A stretch of 12,670 nt of DNA, from NCBI GenBank assembly GCA_023230665.1, contig JALNWY010000080.1, positions 1 through 12,670 on the forward strand, read 5' to 3'. A program made the position numbers and the translations under genes. Shown here one piece after another: positions 6,953 to 12,670 of this stretch; positions within the stretch are counted from its first letter, which is position 1; every line of letters begins with the position of its first letter. Under the pieces are notes generated by a model. The model ran no database searches, was not told where the DNA came from, and saw nothing but the letters and a program-made list of their open reading frames with translations. This DNA is from Deltaproteobacteria bacterium. GTDB taxonomy: Bacteria; Desulfobacterota; Desulfomonilia; UBA1062.

Positions 6953-7674
6953 TGGCAAAAAAAGACAAAAATATCGAATACATCCAGCTTCCGAGCAGGA
7001 CCCAGTGGATGGTCACGTTCTCGGACATGATTACCTTGCTCATGACCTTTTTCGTCCTGCTCATATCCATGTCTTCCATGGACTCGAAAAGCATGAGGGA
7101 GTTTTTCGGTTTTTTCAATGAGGTTATGGGGCCCCTCGAATTTGTCCAGGAGCAGAAAGTCAAGGGCATGTCCACGCTCGTGGAGACTGTTCCTCCCCGG
7201 GTGTTCTACGACATCGCCAGCTTGAGCCGCAGCATCCTGAACAACCTGGAGAGCAAGGGTATCGGAGGGCTCAAGGGCAGGGGGGAAGACATGTTCGAGG
7301 TGAGACAGAGCAGCCGGGGACTTGCCGTCATGATCAACGGAGACATCCTCTTCAGCGAGGGCTCCCACGAGCTGAAAGCAGAAGCCCTGCCTATTCTCCA
7401 GAGCATTGCACAGAGTGTGACCAATGCCAATTCGATCATCTCGGTAGAGGGCCATACCGATAACCGGGGCCGCACGCAGGCACAGCAATACCAGCTTTCC
7501 ATGAGAAGGGCCGGCAGTGTGCTCGACTACTTCATCTACGCATCAGGCATGAGCCCTGCAAGATTCGCTCTGGCAGGATACGGCTCCTCCCGGCCGGTGG
7601 AATCGAACGGCGCCGAGTCGGGCCGCAAGAAAAATCGGCGGGTGGAGATCGTTCTTTTACAAGATCAGTTATAG
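6952..7674 (+). CDS. motB: Flagellar stator protein MotB (PomB-like)
   Basis: The protein has 240 residues. The start at 6952 is preferred: GGAGG (6940-6944) lies 7 bases upstream and the ATG shares its A with the preceding stop (TGATG). ATG 6946 lies almost on the ribosome site. The single membrane helix contains TFSDMITLLMTFFVLLISM (22-40); Asp25 is the ion-binding residue. This stretch and the following SSMD resemble sodium-type PomB. Next come an amphipathic plug-like segment (about 45-65) and an OmpA-type peptidoglycan-binding domain (about 120-235) with EGHTD (Asp170), LSMRRA (Arg186) and NRRVEIV. It anchors the stator to the cell wall and, with MotA, forms the ion channel. It is paralogous to the gene just upstream but clearly diverged from it, so the pair is not a recent duplication. 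Confidence 0.94.
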   Translation: MAKKDKNIEYIQLPSRTQWMVTFSDMITLLMTFFVLLISMSSMDSKSMREFFGFFNEVMGPLEFVQEQKVKGMSTLVETVPPRVFYDIASLSRSILNNLESKGIGGLKGRGEDMFEVRQSSRGLAVMINGDILFSEGSHELKAEALPILQSIAQSVTNANSIISVEGHTDNRGRTQAQQYQLSMRRAGSVLDYFIYASGMSPARFALAGYGSSRPVESNGAESGRKKNRRVEIVLLQDQL

Positions 7675-7683
7675 GAGGATCAT

Positions 7684-8211
7684 ATGGTGGATGAAAAGGG
7701 TGGGGTAAAAGAATCTGCTGCAGGGGAAAAGAAGAAGCCCCCAATACTCATGATAGCGATCGTTTTCGCTCTGCTGGCGATCATCGCAGGCGGTGCCGCC
7801 GGTTATTTTTTCCTGTCGGCGCCGAAATCTGAAGATGCCCAACAGAGAGCCGCCCCCCAGATGACTGCCCAGCAGGCCCAGGCCCAGGGATATACCGCGG
7901 GCGGTCTGGCCGGTCCCATGAAACCCATGGATGCCTTTATCGTGAATCTCACCGATGCTCAGGGCACCCGTTACCTCAAGGTGACCATGCAGCTGGAGAT
8001 GAGCTACGAGATGCTCTCTTCCGAGATCGACAAGAGGCTGCCGCAGATCAGGGACGAGGTCATCACCCTGCTCTCCAGCAAGTCGTTCGACGATATCTCC
8101 ACCATAGCGGGCAAGCGGGCGCTCAAGCGGGGAATACTGAACAGCATCAACAAATACCTCACCACCGGCAAGGTGCTCAATGTGTATTTTTCCGAGTTCG
8201 TTGTCCAGTAA
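7684..8211 (+). CDS. fliL: Flagellar basal body-associated protein FliL
   Basis: The protein has 175 residues, the usual size. FliL is an inner-membrane protein that surrounds the stator and supports its activation and torque. It has a short charged cytoplasmic start with a Lys cluster (KKKPP, 16-20), one membrane helix (about 21-44), a low-complexity Gln/Ala linker (50-75), and a periplasmic domain. That domain contains the typical FliL course: DAFIVNLTDAQGTRYLKVTM (83-102), a helix rich in charge (LSSEIDKRLPQIRDEVITLL), then SSKSFDDIS and a C-terminal strand ending VYFSEFVVQ. The ribosome site AGGAGG (7673-7678) overlaps the upstream stop. It stands between motB and fliM, as in many flagellar operons, and the linkage to two MotB genes fits its role beside the stator. 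Confidence 0.94.
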   Translation: MVDEKGGVKESAAGEKKKPPILMIAIVFALLAIIAGGAAGYFFLSAPKSEDAQQRAAPQMTAQQAQAQGYTAGGLAGPMKPMDAFIVNLTDAQGTRYLKVTMQLEMSYEMLSSEIDKRLPQIRDEVITLLSSKSFDDISTIAGKRALKRGILNSINKYLTTGKVLNVYFSEFVVQ

Positions 8212-8220
8212 GGAGAAGGT

Positions 8221-9213
8221 ATGGGCCAGATACTGAGCCAAGAAGAGGTTGATGCCCTGTTGAAGGGAGTTGTCGGCGGGGATATCGAGACCGAGTCCGA
8301 CATGCGCGCATCTGGAGATGCCGGAGAGATCCAGAAATACGATTTTGCGGCCCAGGACAAGGTCATTCGGGGCAGGATGCCCACCTTGGACGCCATCAAT
8401 GACCGGTTTGCGCGATTCTTCCGGAATACCCTCTCGGGCCTGCTGCGCAGGATGATCGACGTGACGCCCGTGTCGATCGACACGCTCAAGTTCGGAAACT
8501 TCATGCGGTCGCTGCCGGTGCCTTCCAGCATTCATATCATCCATGTGGACCCGCTTCGGGGCAATGCCATGGTCGTGCTGGAGACCAAACTCGTGTTCGC
8601 CCTTGTCGACAGCTTCTTCGGCGGCAGGGGAGCGGGCGCCATGAAGGTGGAGGGCAGGGAGTTCACCCCGATCGAACAGCACATGCTCTACAAGGTGGTC
8701 TCTGCGGCCATCAAGGAGCTGGAACAGTCCTGGCAGCCTGTCTACGAGCTCACGTTCGAATATGTGAGGGGCGAGATGAACCCCCAGTTCGCCGGGATCA
8801 TCCCCAATGACGACGTGCTCATCGTGGTGCAGTTCGATATCGAGATGGAGGAGATGAGCGGCAACATCATGATCTGCATCCCCTATATGCTCATCGAACC
8901 CATTCGCGAGAGGCTCTATGCCAGCTTCCACACCGAAGAGAAGACGAACATCGACTCCGCGTGGGTCAGCCGCTTCAAGCATGAGCTCATGGGTGTCTAT
9001 GTGGATCTGTCGGTTGAGCTGGGAAAAACCAGCATCACCTCGCGCGAACTCGTGTCGCTCAAAAAAGGCGACATCCTGGTGCTCGAGAAGGACGTGGCCG
9101 ACGAAATGATCGTCAGGGTGCAAAGTCTGCCCAAATACTATGCACGGCCGGGAAAGGTAAAGGACAATCTGGCGGTGGACATTGTGGGCCTCGTGGACAA
9201 GCAGCTCTATTGA
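8221..9213 (+). CDS. fliM: Flagellar motor switch protein FliM
   Basis: The protein has 330 residues, the usual length. FliM is the middle part of the C-ring; it binds phosphorylated CheY, contacts FliG, and carries FliN, thereby setting the rotation direction. The N-terminal CheY-P docking peptide is plain: ILSQEEVDALL (4-14). The middle domain (about 45-225) contains LPVPSSIHIIHVDPLRGNA, the FliG-contacting loop FFGGRG (GGRG at 134-137), and EFTPIEQHML. The C-terminal SpoA-type domain (about 250-325), which pairs with FliN, includes VELGKTSITSREL, SLKKGDIL and LAVDIVGLV. The ribosome site AAGGAG (8210-8215) overlaps the fliL stop. It is followed by fliN after 11 bases. No key part is missing. 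Confidence 0.97.
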   Translation: MGQILSQEEVDALLKGVVGGDIETESDMRASGDAGEIQKYDFAAQDKVIRGRMPTLDAINDRFARFFRNTLSGLLRRMIDVTPVSIDTLKFGNFMRSLPVPSSIHIIHVDPLRGNAMVVLETKLVFALVDSFFGGRGAGAMKVEGREFTPIEQHMLYKVVSAAIKELEQSWQPVYELTFEYVRGEMNPQFAGIIPNDDVLIVVQFDIEMEEMSGNIMICIPYMLIEPIRERLYASFHTEEKTNIDSAWVSRFKHELMGVYVDLSVELGKTSITSRELVSLKKGDILVLEKDVADEMIVRVQSLPKYYARPGKVKDNLAVDIVGLVDKQLY

Positions 9214-9224
9214 AGGAGGAATCC

Positions 9225-9752
9225 ATGGCTGATGAGGAGAAGGAACCCATGAAGGAAAATGAGACCAAGGGAGGAGGCGAGCTCTCCCAGGAAGACATCG
9301 ATAAGCTCATGTCCGGCGGCGCAGACGCACCAGAGGATAACGAAGCTAAGGATTCCGGCCAGGACCAGCTCGCTGAGGACTGGGCCCGGGCCCTGGAAGC
9401 AGGCGAAGAGATCGAGGAAGGCAAGCCCCTGGGCCGCTCCACCGCCAAAGCGCAGTTCGAGGAGCTTCAGGAAAGCAGGCCCTCGGGACATCCGGCCGAG
9501 CTGGATTTCATCCTGGATATTCCGCTGGAGGTCACGGTGGAAATGGGCAGAACGAAGATGCTCATCAACGATCTCCTGCAGCTGGGCCAGGGCTCGGTCA
9601 TCGAGCTGAACCGGCTGGCGGGAGAACCGCTCGACATTCTCGTGAACCATAAGCTCGTGGCCCGGGGTGAGGTCGTGGTGGTAGGCGAGAAGTTCGGGAT
9701 CCGGCTCACCGACATTGTCAGCCCCATGGAGCGGGTGAAGAGACTGAGATGA
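9225..9752 (+). CDS. fliN: Flagellar motor switch protein FliN with FliM-like N-terminal motif
   Basis: The protein has 175 residues, against about 137 in E. coli. The start at 9225 has AAGGAGG (9213-9219) 5 bases upstream; a TTG in frame at 9210 would use the fliM stop region and is unlikely. FliN forms the lower ring of the C-ring and helps bind CheY-P and the export ATPase complex. The C-terminal SpoA domain (about 92-173) is highly conserved: LDFILDIPLEVTVEMGRTKM, LLQLGQGSVIELNRLAGEPL, GEVVVVGEKFGIRLTDIVSP. The extra N-terminus is acidic and holds ELSQEDIDKLMSGG (19-32), much like the CheY-docking peptide of FliM and of the FliN-like protein FliY of Bacillus. The catalytic CheC domain of FliY is absent. 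A helix EDWARALEAG (51-60) matches the E. coli FliN region LWAEAL. The stop overlaps fliO by 4 bases. Confidence 0.95.
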   Translation: MADEEKEPMKENETKGGGELSQEDIDKLMSGGADAPEDNEAKDSGQDQLAEDWARALEAGEEIEEGKPLGRSTAKAQFEELQESRPSGHPAELDFILDIPLEVTVEMGRTKMLINDLLQLGQGSVIELNRLAGEPLDILVNHKLVARGEVVVVGEKFGIRLTDIVSPMERVKRLR

Positions 9753-10114
9753 AGAGACTCGGAGCCTTACTCACTCTGCTTATGGTCCTGCTCGCGGCAG
9801 CAGGGCCGTCACTGGCTGCGGAGGGCGCCCCGGACAGCATGGGCTTCAGGACCTTTGCCGTGCTCGTGGGCGTCATTGTGGGCCTGTTCGCCTTGGCGTG
9901 GGCGGCAAAGAAGTATGGACCTTATGCACGGGTGAGGAAGACCATCGGCCTCGACATCCTCGGGCAGGTGCCGGTAGGGCCCAGGGCACACATTACCATG
10001 GTCCGGGCGGGCAAATCCATACTCCTGCTCGGTGTCACCCAGAACAGTGTCTCGCTGATCAAAGACCTGGAGCATGGGGATTTCGAGAAGGTCATCAGCG
10101 AAGTGGAAGCGTGA
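9749..10114 (+). CDS. fliO: Flagellar export protein FliO
   Basis: The protein has 121 residues. FliO is a small membrane protein that aids assembly of the FliP ring in the flagellar export gate. It starts with a likely signal peptide (MKRLGALLTLLMVLLAAAG..LAAEG, cleavage probably near residue 24), then a membrane helix (about 34-52) ending in KKYGPYARVRK, then a short cytoplasmic domain. That domain has the family course LDILGQVPVGPRAHITMVRA (residues 69-88), then GKSILLLGVTQNSVSLIKDL. The family varies greatly in sequence, so the call relies on this pattern plus position between fliN and fliP. The ATG overlaps the fliN stop (ATGA), so translation is probably coupled. Confidence 0.88.
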   Translation: MKRLGALLTLLMVLLAAAGPSLAAEGAPDSMGFRTFAVLVGVIVGLFALAWAAKKYGPYARVRKTIGLDILGQVPVGPRAHITMVRAGKSILLLGVTQNSVSLIKDLEHGDFEKVISEVEA

Positions 10115-10130
10115 AGAAAAGAGGCCTGCC

Positions 10131-10886
10131 ATGAAGAAAATCGCGCGAATCGCTGTGTGGGTTGTCATGCTGATCATGATCGCATCCGGTCTGCTCCATG
10201 CCCAGGGGGTGACCATTCCCAGCATCAGCCTCGGTATCCAGGAGGCAGGCAGCCCCGATGACGTAGTCGGCGTCCTCCAGGTGCTCTTCATCCTGACCGT
10301 TCTCGCCCTGGCGCCCTCCATTATGATCATGGTGACTGCCTTCACCCGGATCATCGTGGTGCTGGGGTTTCTCCGCCAGGCACTGGGCACGCAGCAGATG
10401 CCGCCCATGCAGGTTCTCACGGCGCTCGCCATTTTTTTGACGTTCTTCATCATGGCGCCCACACTGCAGAAGATCAACGAACAGGCCCTGCAGCCCTACC
10501 AGAAGGGATACCTGTCCTTTACCCAGGCCCTGGACAATGCTGAGGCCCCTTTGAGGGACTTCATGTTCAAGCAGACCAGGGAGAACGATCTCTCTCTATT
10601 CATGAGCATCGCAGCGCAGGAAAAGCCCGCCAACAAGGACGAGGTGCCCACCCGCGCACTCATCCCCGCGTTCATGATCTCCGAGCTCAAGACCGCCTTC
10701 CAGATCGGGTTCATCCTGTTCATCCCCTTTCTCATCATCGACATGGTCGTGGCGTCCATCCTGTTGTCTATGGGCATGATGATGCTGCCTCCCATCATGA
10801 TCTCGTTGCCGTTCAAGATCATGCTCTTCGTGCTGGTGGATGGATGGAGCCTGCTGGTCGGATCCATCGTGAGGGGGTTCCTCTGA
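10131..10886 (+). CDS. fliP: Flagellar export gate protein FliP
   Basis: The protein has 251 residues, close to the usual 245. Five FliP with FliQ and FliR form the helical export gate through which rod, hook and filament proteins leave the cell. A cleavable signal peptide is visible (about 1-24, ending LLHAQG), which is typical of FliP. Diagnostic stretches include ALAPSIMIMVTAFTRIIVVL (59-78) followed by GFLRQALGTQQMPP, then FFIMAP, and, in the second half, RALIPAFMISELKTAFQIGF (175-194) and MGMMMLPPIMISLPFKIMLF (214-233). The start at 10131 is chosen because it opens the signal peptide; an upstream in-frame ATG at 10074 lies inside fliO. The ribosome site (AAGAGG) is modest. It is separated from fliO by 16 bases. 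Confidence 0.97.
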   Translation: MKKIARIAVWVVMLIMIASGLLHAQGVTIPSISLGIQEAGSPDDVVGVLQVLFILTVLALAPSIMIMVTAFTRIIVVLGFLRQALGTQQMPPMQVLTALAIFLTFFIMAPTLQKINEQALQPYQKGYLSFTQALDNAEAPLRDFMFKQTRENDLSLFMSIAAQEKPANKDEVPTRALIPAFMISELKTAFQIGFILFIPFLIIDMVVASILLSMGMMMLPPIMISLPFKIMLFVLVDGWSLLVGSIVRGFL

Positions 10887-10887
10887 T

Positions 10888-11157
10888 ATGACGCCGGAAA
10901 CCATAACCACCATCATGTCGGAAGCCATCAAGGTCACCCTGCTCGTGGGGTCGCCCATGCTGCTGGTCGGGCTGTTCGTGGGCCTTTCCATCAGCGTGTT
11001 CTCCGCGGTCACCCAGATACAGGAGATGACGCTCACCTTTGTTCCCAAGATCGTGGTGGTGTTTCTCGCTCTGCTCTTCTCCCTGCCGTGGATCATCGAA
11101 AAGCTCACCACCTTTACCATCAATCTCTTCAGCAGCATTCCCCTGTTGGTCCGATGA
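10888..11157 (+). CDS. fliQ: Flagellar export gate protein FliQ
   Basis: The protein has 89 residues, exactly the expected size. FliQ wraps the FliP-FliR complex in the export gate. It has two hydrophobic hairpin segments (about 14-38 and 52-75). Between them is the conserved turn SVFSAVTQIQEMTLTFVPKI (36-55), the clearest mark of the family. It begins one base after the fliP stop, with a GAGGGGG purine run (about 10871-10877) as ribosome site, and its stop overlaps the fliR start. Nothing is unusual. Confidence 0.96.
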   Translation: MTPETITTIMSEAIKVTLLVGSPMLLVGLFVGLSISVFSAVTQIQEMTLTFVPKIVVVFLALLFSLPWIIEKLTTFTINLFSSIPLLVR

Positions 11158-11936
11158 ATGAGCTTCTGAACCTTGCATGGCAGGATATTCTCTCTTTCCT
11201 CTTTGTCTTTGTGCGCATCGGGATCATCTTCGCCCTGGTTCCCTTTTTCAGCGCCGAGGTCATTGCCCGGCGCATCACCGCGGTCATCGCCTTTTTCTTG
11301 AGCCTGGTGCTCGTGCCGGTGGTCCCTGCCGTGGGGATCGCCATGGAGAGTCTCAATGTCATCACCCTCATCGTTCTCCTGCTCCATGAGATGCTTATCG
11401 GGCTGTGCCTGGGACTGGCGATCAACGTGATCTTTGCCGGAGTTCAGATCGCGGGCGAGGTCGCGGGGTTCCAGATGGGATTTGCCATTGTGAATATTGT
11501 GGACCCCATGACCGGCGCGGATGCCCCGGTCACCTCGAACCTGCTCTATATCGTAGCCTTTCTGCTCTTCCTCTCCTTTGGCGGGCATCATATGCTCATC
11601 AAGGCTCTGGTGGACAGCTACTACATCATCCCGGTGGAGGCGGGTTTTCCCGATCAGAAGTATCTCCTGGCGGTTTTGTCCTATGGGGCCCGGATGTTTC
11701 TCCTCGGGGTCAAGATGGCGGCCCCGGCCATCGGCGTGCTCCTGCTGCTCAACATCTCCTTTGCCCTGACAGCGCGGGCCATCCCGCAGATGAACGTGTT
11801 TCTCATGTCATTCCCGCTGACCATTGCCATCGGCCTGCTCTTCATGATCGTGATCATCAGGATGATGCCGCCCTTCATGAACCACGCCATAGGCGATGCC
11901 TTCACCTTCGTAAAGTCGGCGATGCCCCTTTTCTAA
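11154..11936 (+). CDS. fliR: Flagellar export gate protein FliR
   Basis: The protein has 260 residues, the usual length. FliR is the single-copy subunit that closes the FliP ring and contacts FlhB. The start at 11154 overlaps the fliQ stop by 4 bases (ATGA); an earlier in-frame ATG at 11088 lies within fliQ and is rejected. The protein is strongly hydrophobic with about six membrane segments. Family marks are RIGIIFALVPFFSAEVIARR (21-40), HEMLIGLCLGLAINVIFAGV (78-97), QIAGEVAGFQMGFAIVNIVD (98-117), and the middle run LFLSFGGHHMLIKALVDSYY (138-157). There is no strong ribosome site, so it probably depends on translation of fliQ. In many genomes flhB follows directly or is fused; here it does not. 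Confidence 0.96.
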   Translation: MNELLNLAWQDILSFLFVFVRIGIIFALVPFFSAEVIARRITAVIAFFLSLVLVPVVPAVGIAMESLNVITLIVLLLHEMLIGLCLGLAINVIFAGVQIAGEVAGFQMGFAIVNIVDPMTGADAPVTSNLLYIVAFLLFLSFGGHHMLIKALVDSYYIIPVEAGFPDQKYLLAVLSYGARMFLLGVKMAAPAIGVLLLLNISFALTARAIPQMNVFLMSFPLTIAIGLLFMIVIIRMMPPFMNHAIGDAFTFVKSAMPLF

Positions 11937-11959
11937 AAAAATCGGACAGCCGGTATCCG
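11935..11959 (-). terminator. Possible minus-strand intrinsic terminator at the fliR end
   Basis: Read on the minus strand, a 6-base stem (CGGATA, loop CCGGC, TGTCCG, with one G-U pair) is followed by A and seven T residues that run into the fliR stop codon. On the + strand one pair is lost and there is no T-run. No convincing minus-strand gene lies to its right, so its use is unclear. Confidence 0.25.
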
Positions 11960-12252
11960 TCCATCAAGACGTACGACATGGTTGAAAAAAACCGTGCCGC
12001 AGGCTATTGGGAATTCTATGAACACGAGGCACGGTCTTCTTGTGCCGGCAGCTCTTTTTTGCACCGGTATTTGTTTAAGCCCCTGCGCCTCAGTGAAGCC
12101 CGTGGATCTTTCCCTGTTCGCGGTCCGGGGCGGAATCGCTGAACCCCTTTCCAAAAGGCTTCCGGCAAAATCCCTCAAGAAATACCTGTCCTGCCCCCTT
12201 TTTACGCTGTATACTGTTCTTCTCTGCTTGATTTTCCCTGCATCATCATATT
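11937..12252. other. 316-base gap between fliR and the mutS-linked gene, no convincing gene
   Basis: I see no confident gene here. A + strand frame can be read from TTG 11982 or ATG 12018 to 12260. It encodes a hydrophobic, Cys-containing peptide without recognisable motif, ribosome site or family resemblance, and it would overlap the next start by 8 bases. Arms ACCGTGCC (11991-11998) and GGCACGGT (12028-12035) form a perfect 8-base inverted repeat around a 29-base loop. A -10-like TATACT is at 12210-12215, with only a weak -35 (CTGTCC), and could serve the genes that follow. The region probably holds the end of the flagellar transcript and the promoter of the mutS unit. Confidence 0.4.
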
Positions 12253-12624
12253 ATGTCTAGAAAAATCATGGAAGAGATAACCTTAAGCAACGGGGTGAGG
12301 GTCATCGTGGAAGACAAGACCGCGGTTCTTACGGCGGATCTGTATATGATTCGCCTGGAGTTTACCACGGAAGTGGACCTCGATGACGCGGATGTCGAGC
12401 TCAGGTCGTTCATCCGGGGGAGCAGGGCCGCGCTCACCAGGGAGCTGAAGAAGCCCGCGGTGCACGAGCGCGATCTGGATGTGGTGAGGGACGCCATAAA
12501 GGGGTCCTTCCTGTCCACCAATCTCCCGTACATGGAGCGCCCGCATTTCGCAAAAAGGTTCAAGGCGAAGCTCCTGAAGGATTTCCTGGAAGAAGAAAAG
12601 AAGAAGAAAAGATCTCATGGGTAA
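12253..12624 (+). CDS. Conserved-looking protein of unknown function upstream of mutS
   Basis: The protein has 123 residues and I do not recognise a named family. It begins with two short strands (EITLSNGVRVIVEDKTAVL), then a charged strand (YMIRLEFTTEVDLDD), two helical stretches, and a motif STNLPYMERPHFAKRF (88-103). It ends in a very basic and acidic tail (FLEEEKKKKRSHG). It has no signal peptide or membrane segment, so it should be cytoplasmic. There is no strong ribosome site before ATG 12253 or the alternative ATG 12268 (MEEITLSNG). The LPY..RP.F..RF pattern reminds me of small uncharacterised proteins next to mutS in other former Deltaproteobacteria, but that is from memory only. It overlaps mutS by 8 bases, so the two are likely co-translated; a link to repair is only suggested by this. 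Codon use resembles the neighbours. Confidence 0.7.
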   Translation: MSRKIMEEITLSNGVRVIVEDKTAVLTADLYMIRLEFTTEVDLDDADVELRSFIRGSRAALTRELKKPAVHERDLDVVRDAIKGSFLSTNLPYMERPHFAKRFKAKLLKDFLEEEKKKKRSHG

Positions 12625-12670
12625 TCTCACCCCCATGATGCAGCAGTACCTGGATATCAAGAAGCTCCAC
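12617..12670 (+). CDS. mutS: DNA mismatch repair protein MutS, first 18 codons (runs off the window)
   Basis: Only the start is present, but it is characteristic: MGNLTPMMQQYLDIKKLH matches the beginning of the MutS mismatch-binding domain, in which TPMMQQYL is highly conserved. MutS recognises mispaired bases and recruits MutL. The ATG (12617) lies inside the end of the previous gene, with an 8-base overlap (ATGGGTAA). The purine-rich run before it (AAGAAAAGA) is a poor ribosome site, so translation is probably coupled to the upstream gene. The remaining roughly 850 codons expected for the family lie outside the window. Confidence 0.88.
   Translation, partial: MGNLTPMMQQYLDIKKLH

Noticed and set aside
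7669..9123. A long open frame on the minus strand (484 codons) opposite fliL and fliM
   Set aside because: It lies fully opposite two well-recognised genes and encodes a His/Asp-rich, family-less peptide, as expected from the antisense of GC-rich coding DNA. The same applies to 1986-2915 and 10596-11591.
11405..12142. A + strand frame of 245 codons overlapping fliR
   Set aside because: It is out of frame with fliR, rich in Gly/Arg/Pro/His, and has no motif; fliR itself is unmistakable.
12228..12254. TTGATT and TATTAT as a promoter for the gene at 12253
   Set aside because: The spacing is 15 bases and the -10 overlaps the start codon, so transcription would begin inside the gene.
11982..12260. 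A 92-codon (or 80-codon from 12018) frame in the gap after fliR, lipoprotein-like at first sight
   Set aside because: There is no ribosome site and no proper lipobox (the Cys is preceded by Pro), the TTG start is weak, and it overlaps the next gene. It is kept only as a note in the gap entry.
1..12670. CRISPR arrays, insertion sequences, tRNA or rRNA genes, att sites
   Set aside because: I found no spaced direct repeats, transposase-like proteins, terminal repeats or RNA gene signatures; the window reads as ordinary chromosomal core.

Overview
The window is GC-rich and tightly packed on the + strand. It is dominated by a flagellar gene cluster from a Gram-negative bacterium. Several features suggest the former Deltaproteobacteria (Desulfobacterota): two near-perfect sigma-54 promoters, the order fliK-flgD-flgE then motA-motB-motB-fliLMNOPQR, and a downstream mutS. 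This lineage call is an inference from gene order and protein style, not from a database search.

Layout. Bases 1-1144 hold the end of a major-facilitator transporter and, overlapping it by 4 bases, an alpha/beta hydrolase; neither looks flagellar. Bases 1145-1397 are non-coding and end in a sigma-54 promoter (1349-1364). That promoter drives hook unit 1: fliK (hook-length control), flgD (hook cap) and flgE (hook). A strong hairpin follows flgE. An AT-rich patch with two palindromes then leads to a second sigma-54 promoter (5331-5346). This drives unit 2: motA, two different motB-type genes, fliL (motor and stator), fliM and fliN (switch/C-ring), and fliO, fliP, fliQ and fliR (export gate). 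Genes in unit 2 are 1-16 bases apart or overlap by 1-4 bases, so they are probably translationally coupled. No flhB follows fliR. After a 316-base stretch with no convincing gene, a small protein of unknown function overlaps the first 18 codons of mutS (DNA mismatch repair), which runs off the window.

How it works together. Unit 1 builds the hook. Unit 2 supplies the torque-generating stator, the switch that reads the chemotaxis signal, and the membrane core of the flagellar export apparatus. Sigma-54 control of both fits the middle tier of a flagellar hierarchy run by an enhancer-binding activator (FleQ/FlrC type), which is not encoded here.

Most notable points: (1) the first of the two motB-type genes has Ser where every working MotB/PomB has the ion-binding Asp of the single membrane helix, while the second keeps the Asp; (2) MotA and the second MotB carry sodium-stator (PomA/PomB-like) signatures; (3) FliN has an N-terminal extension with a FliM/FliY-like CheY-docking motif, so FliM and FliN may both bind CheY-P. 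I did not see a wholly new system; the tandem, asymmetric MotB pair is the best candidate for something under-described.
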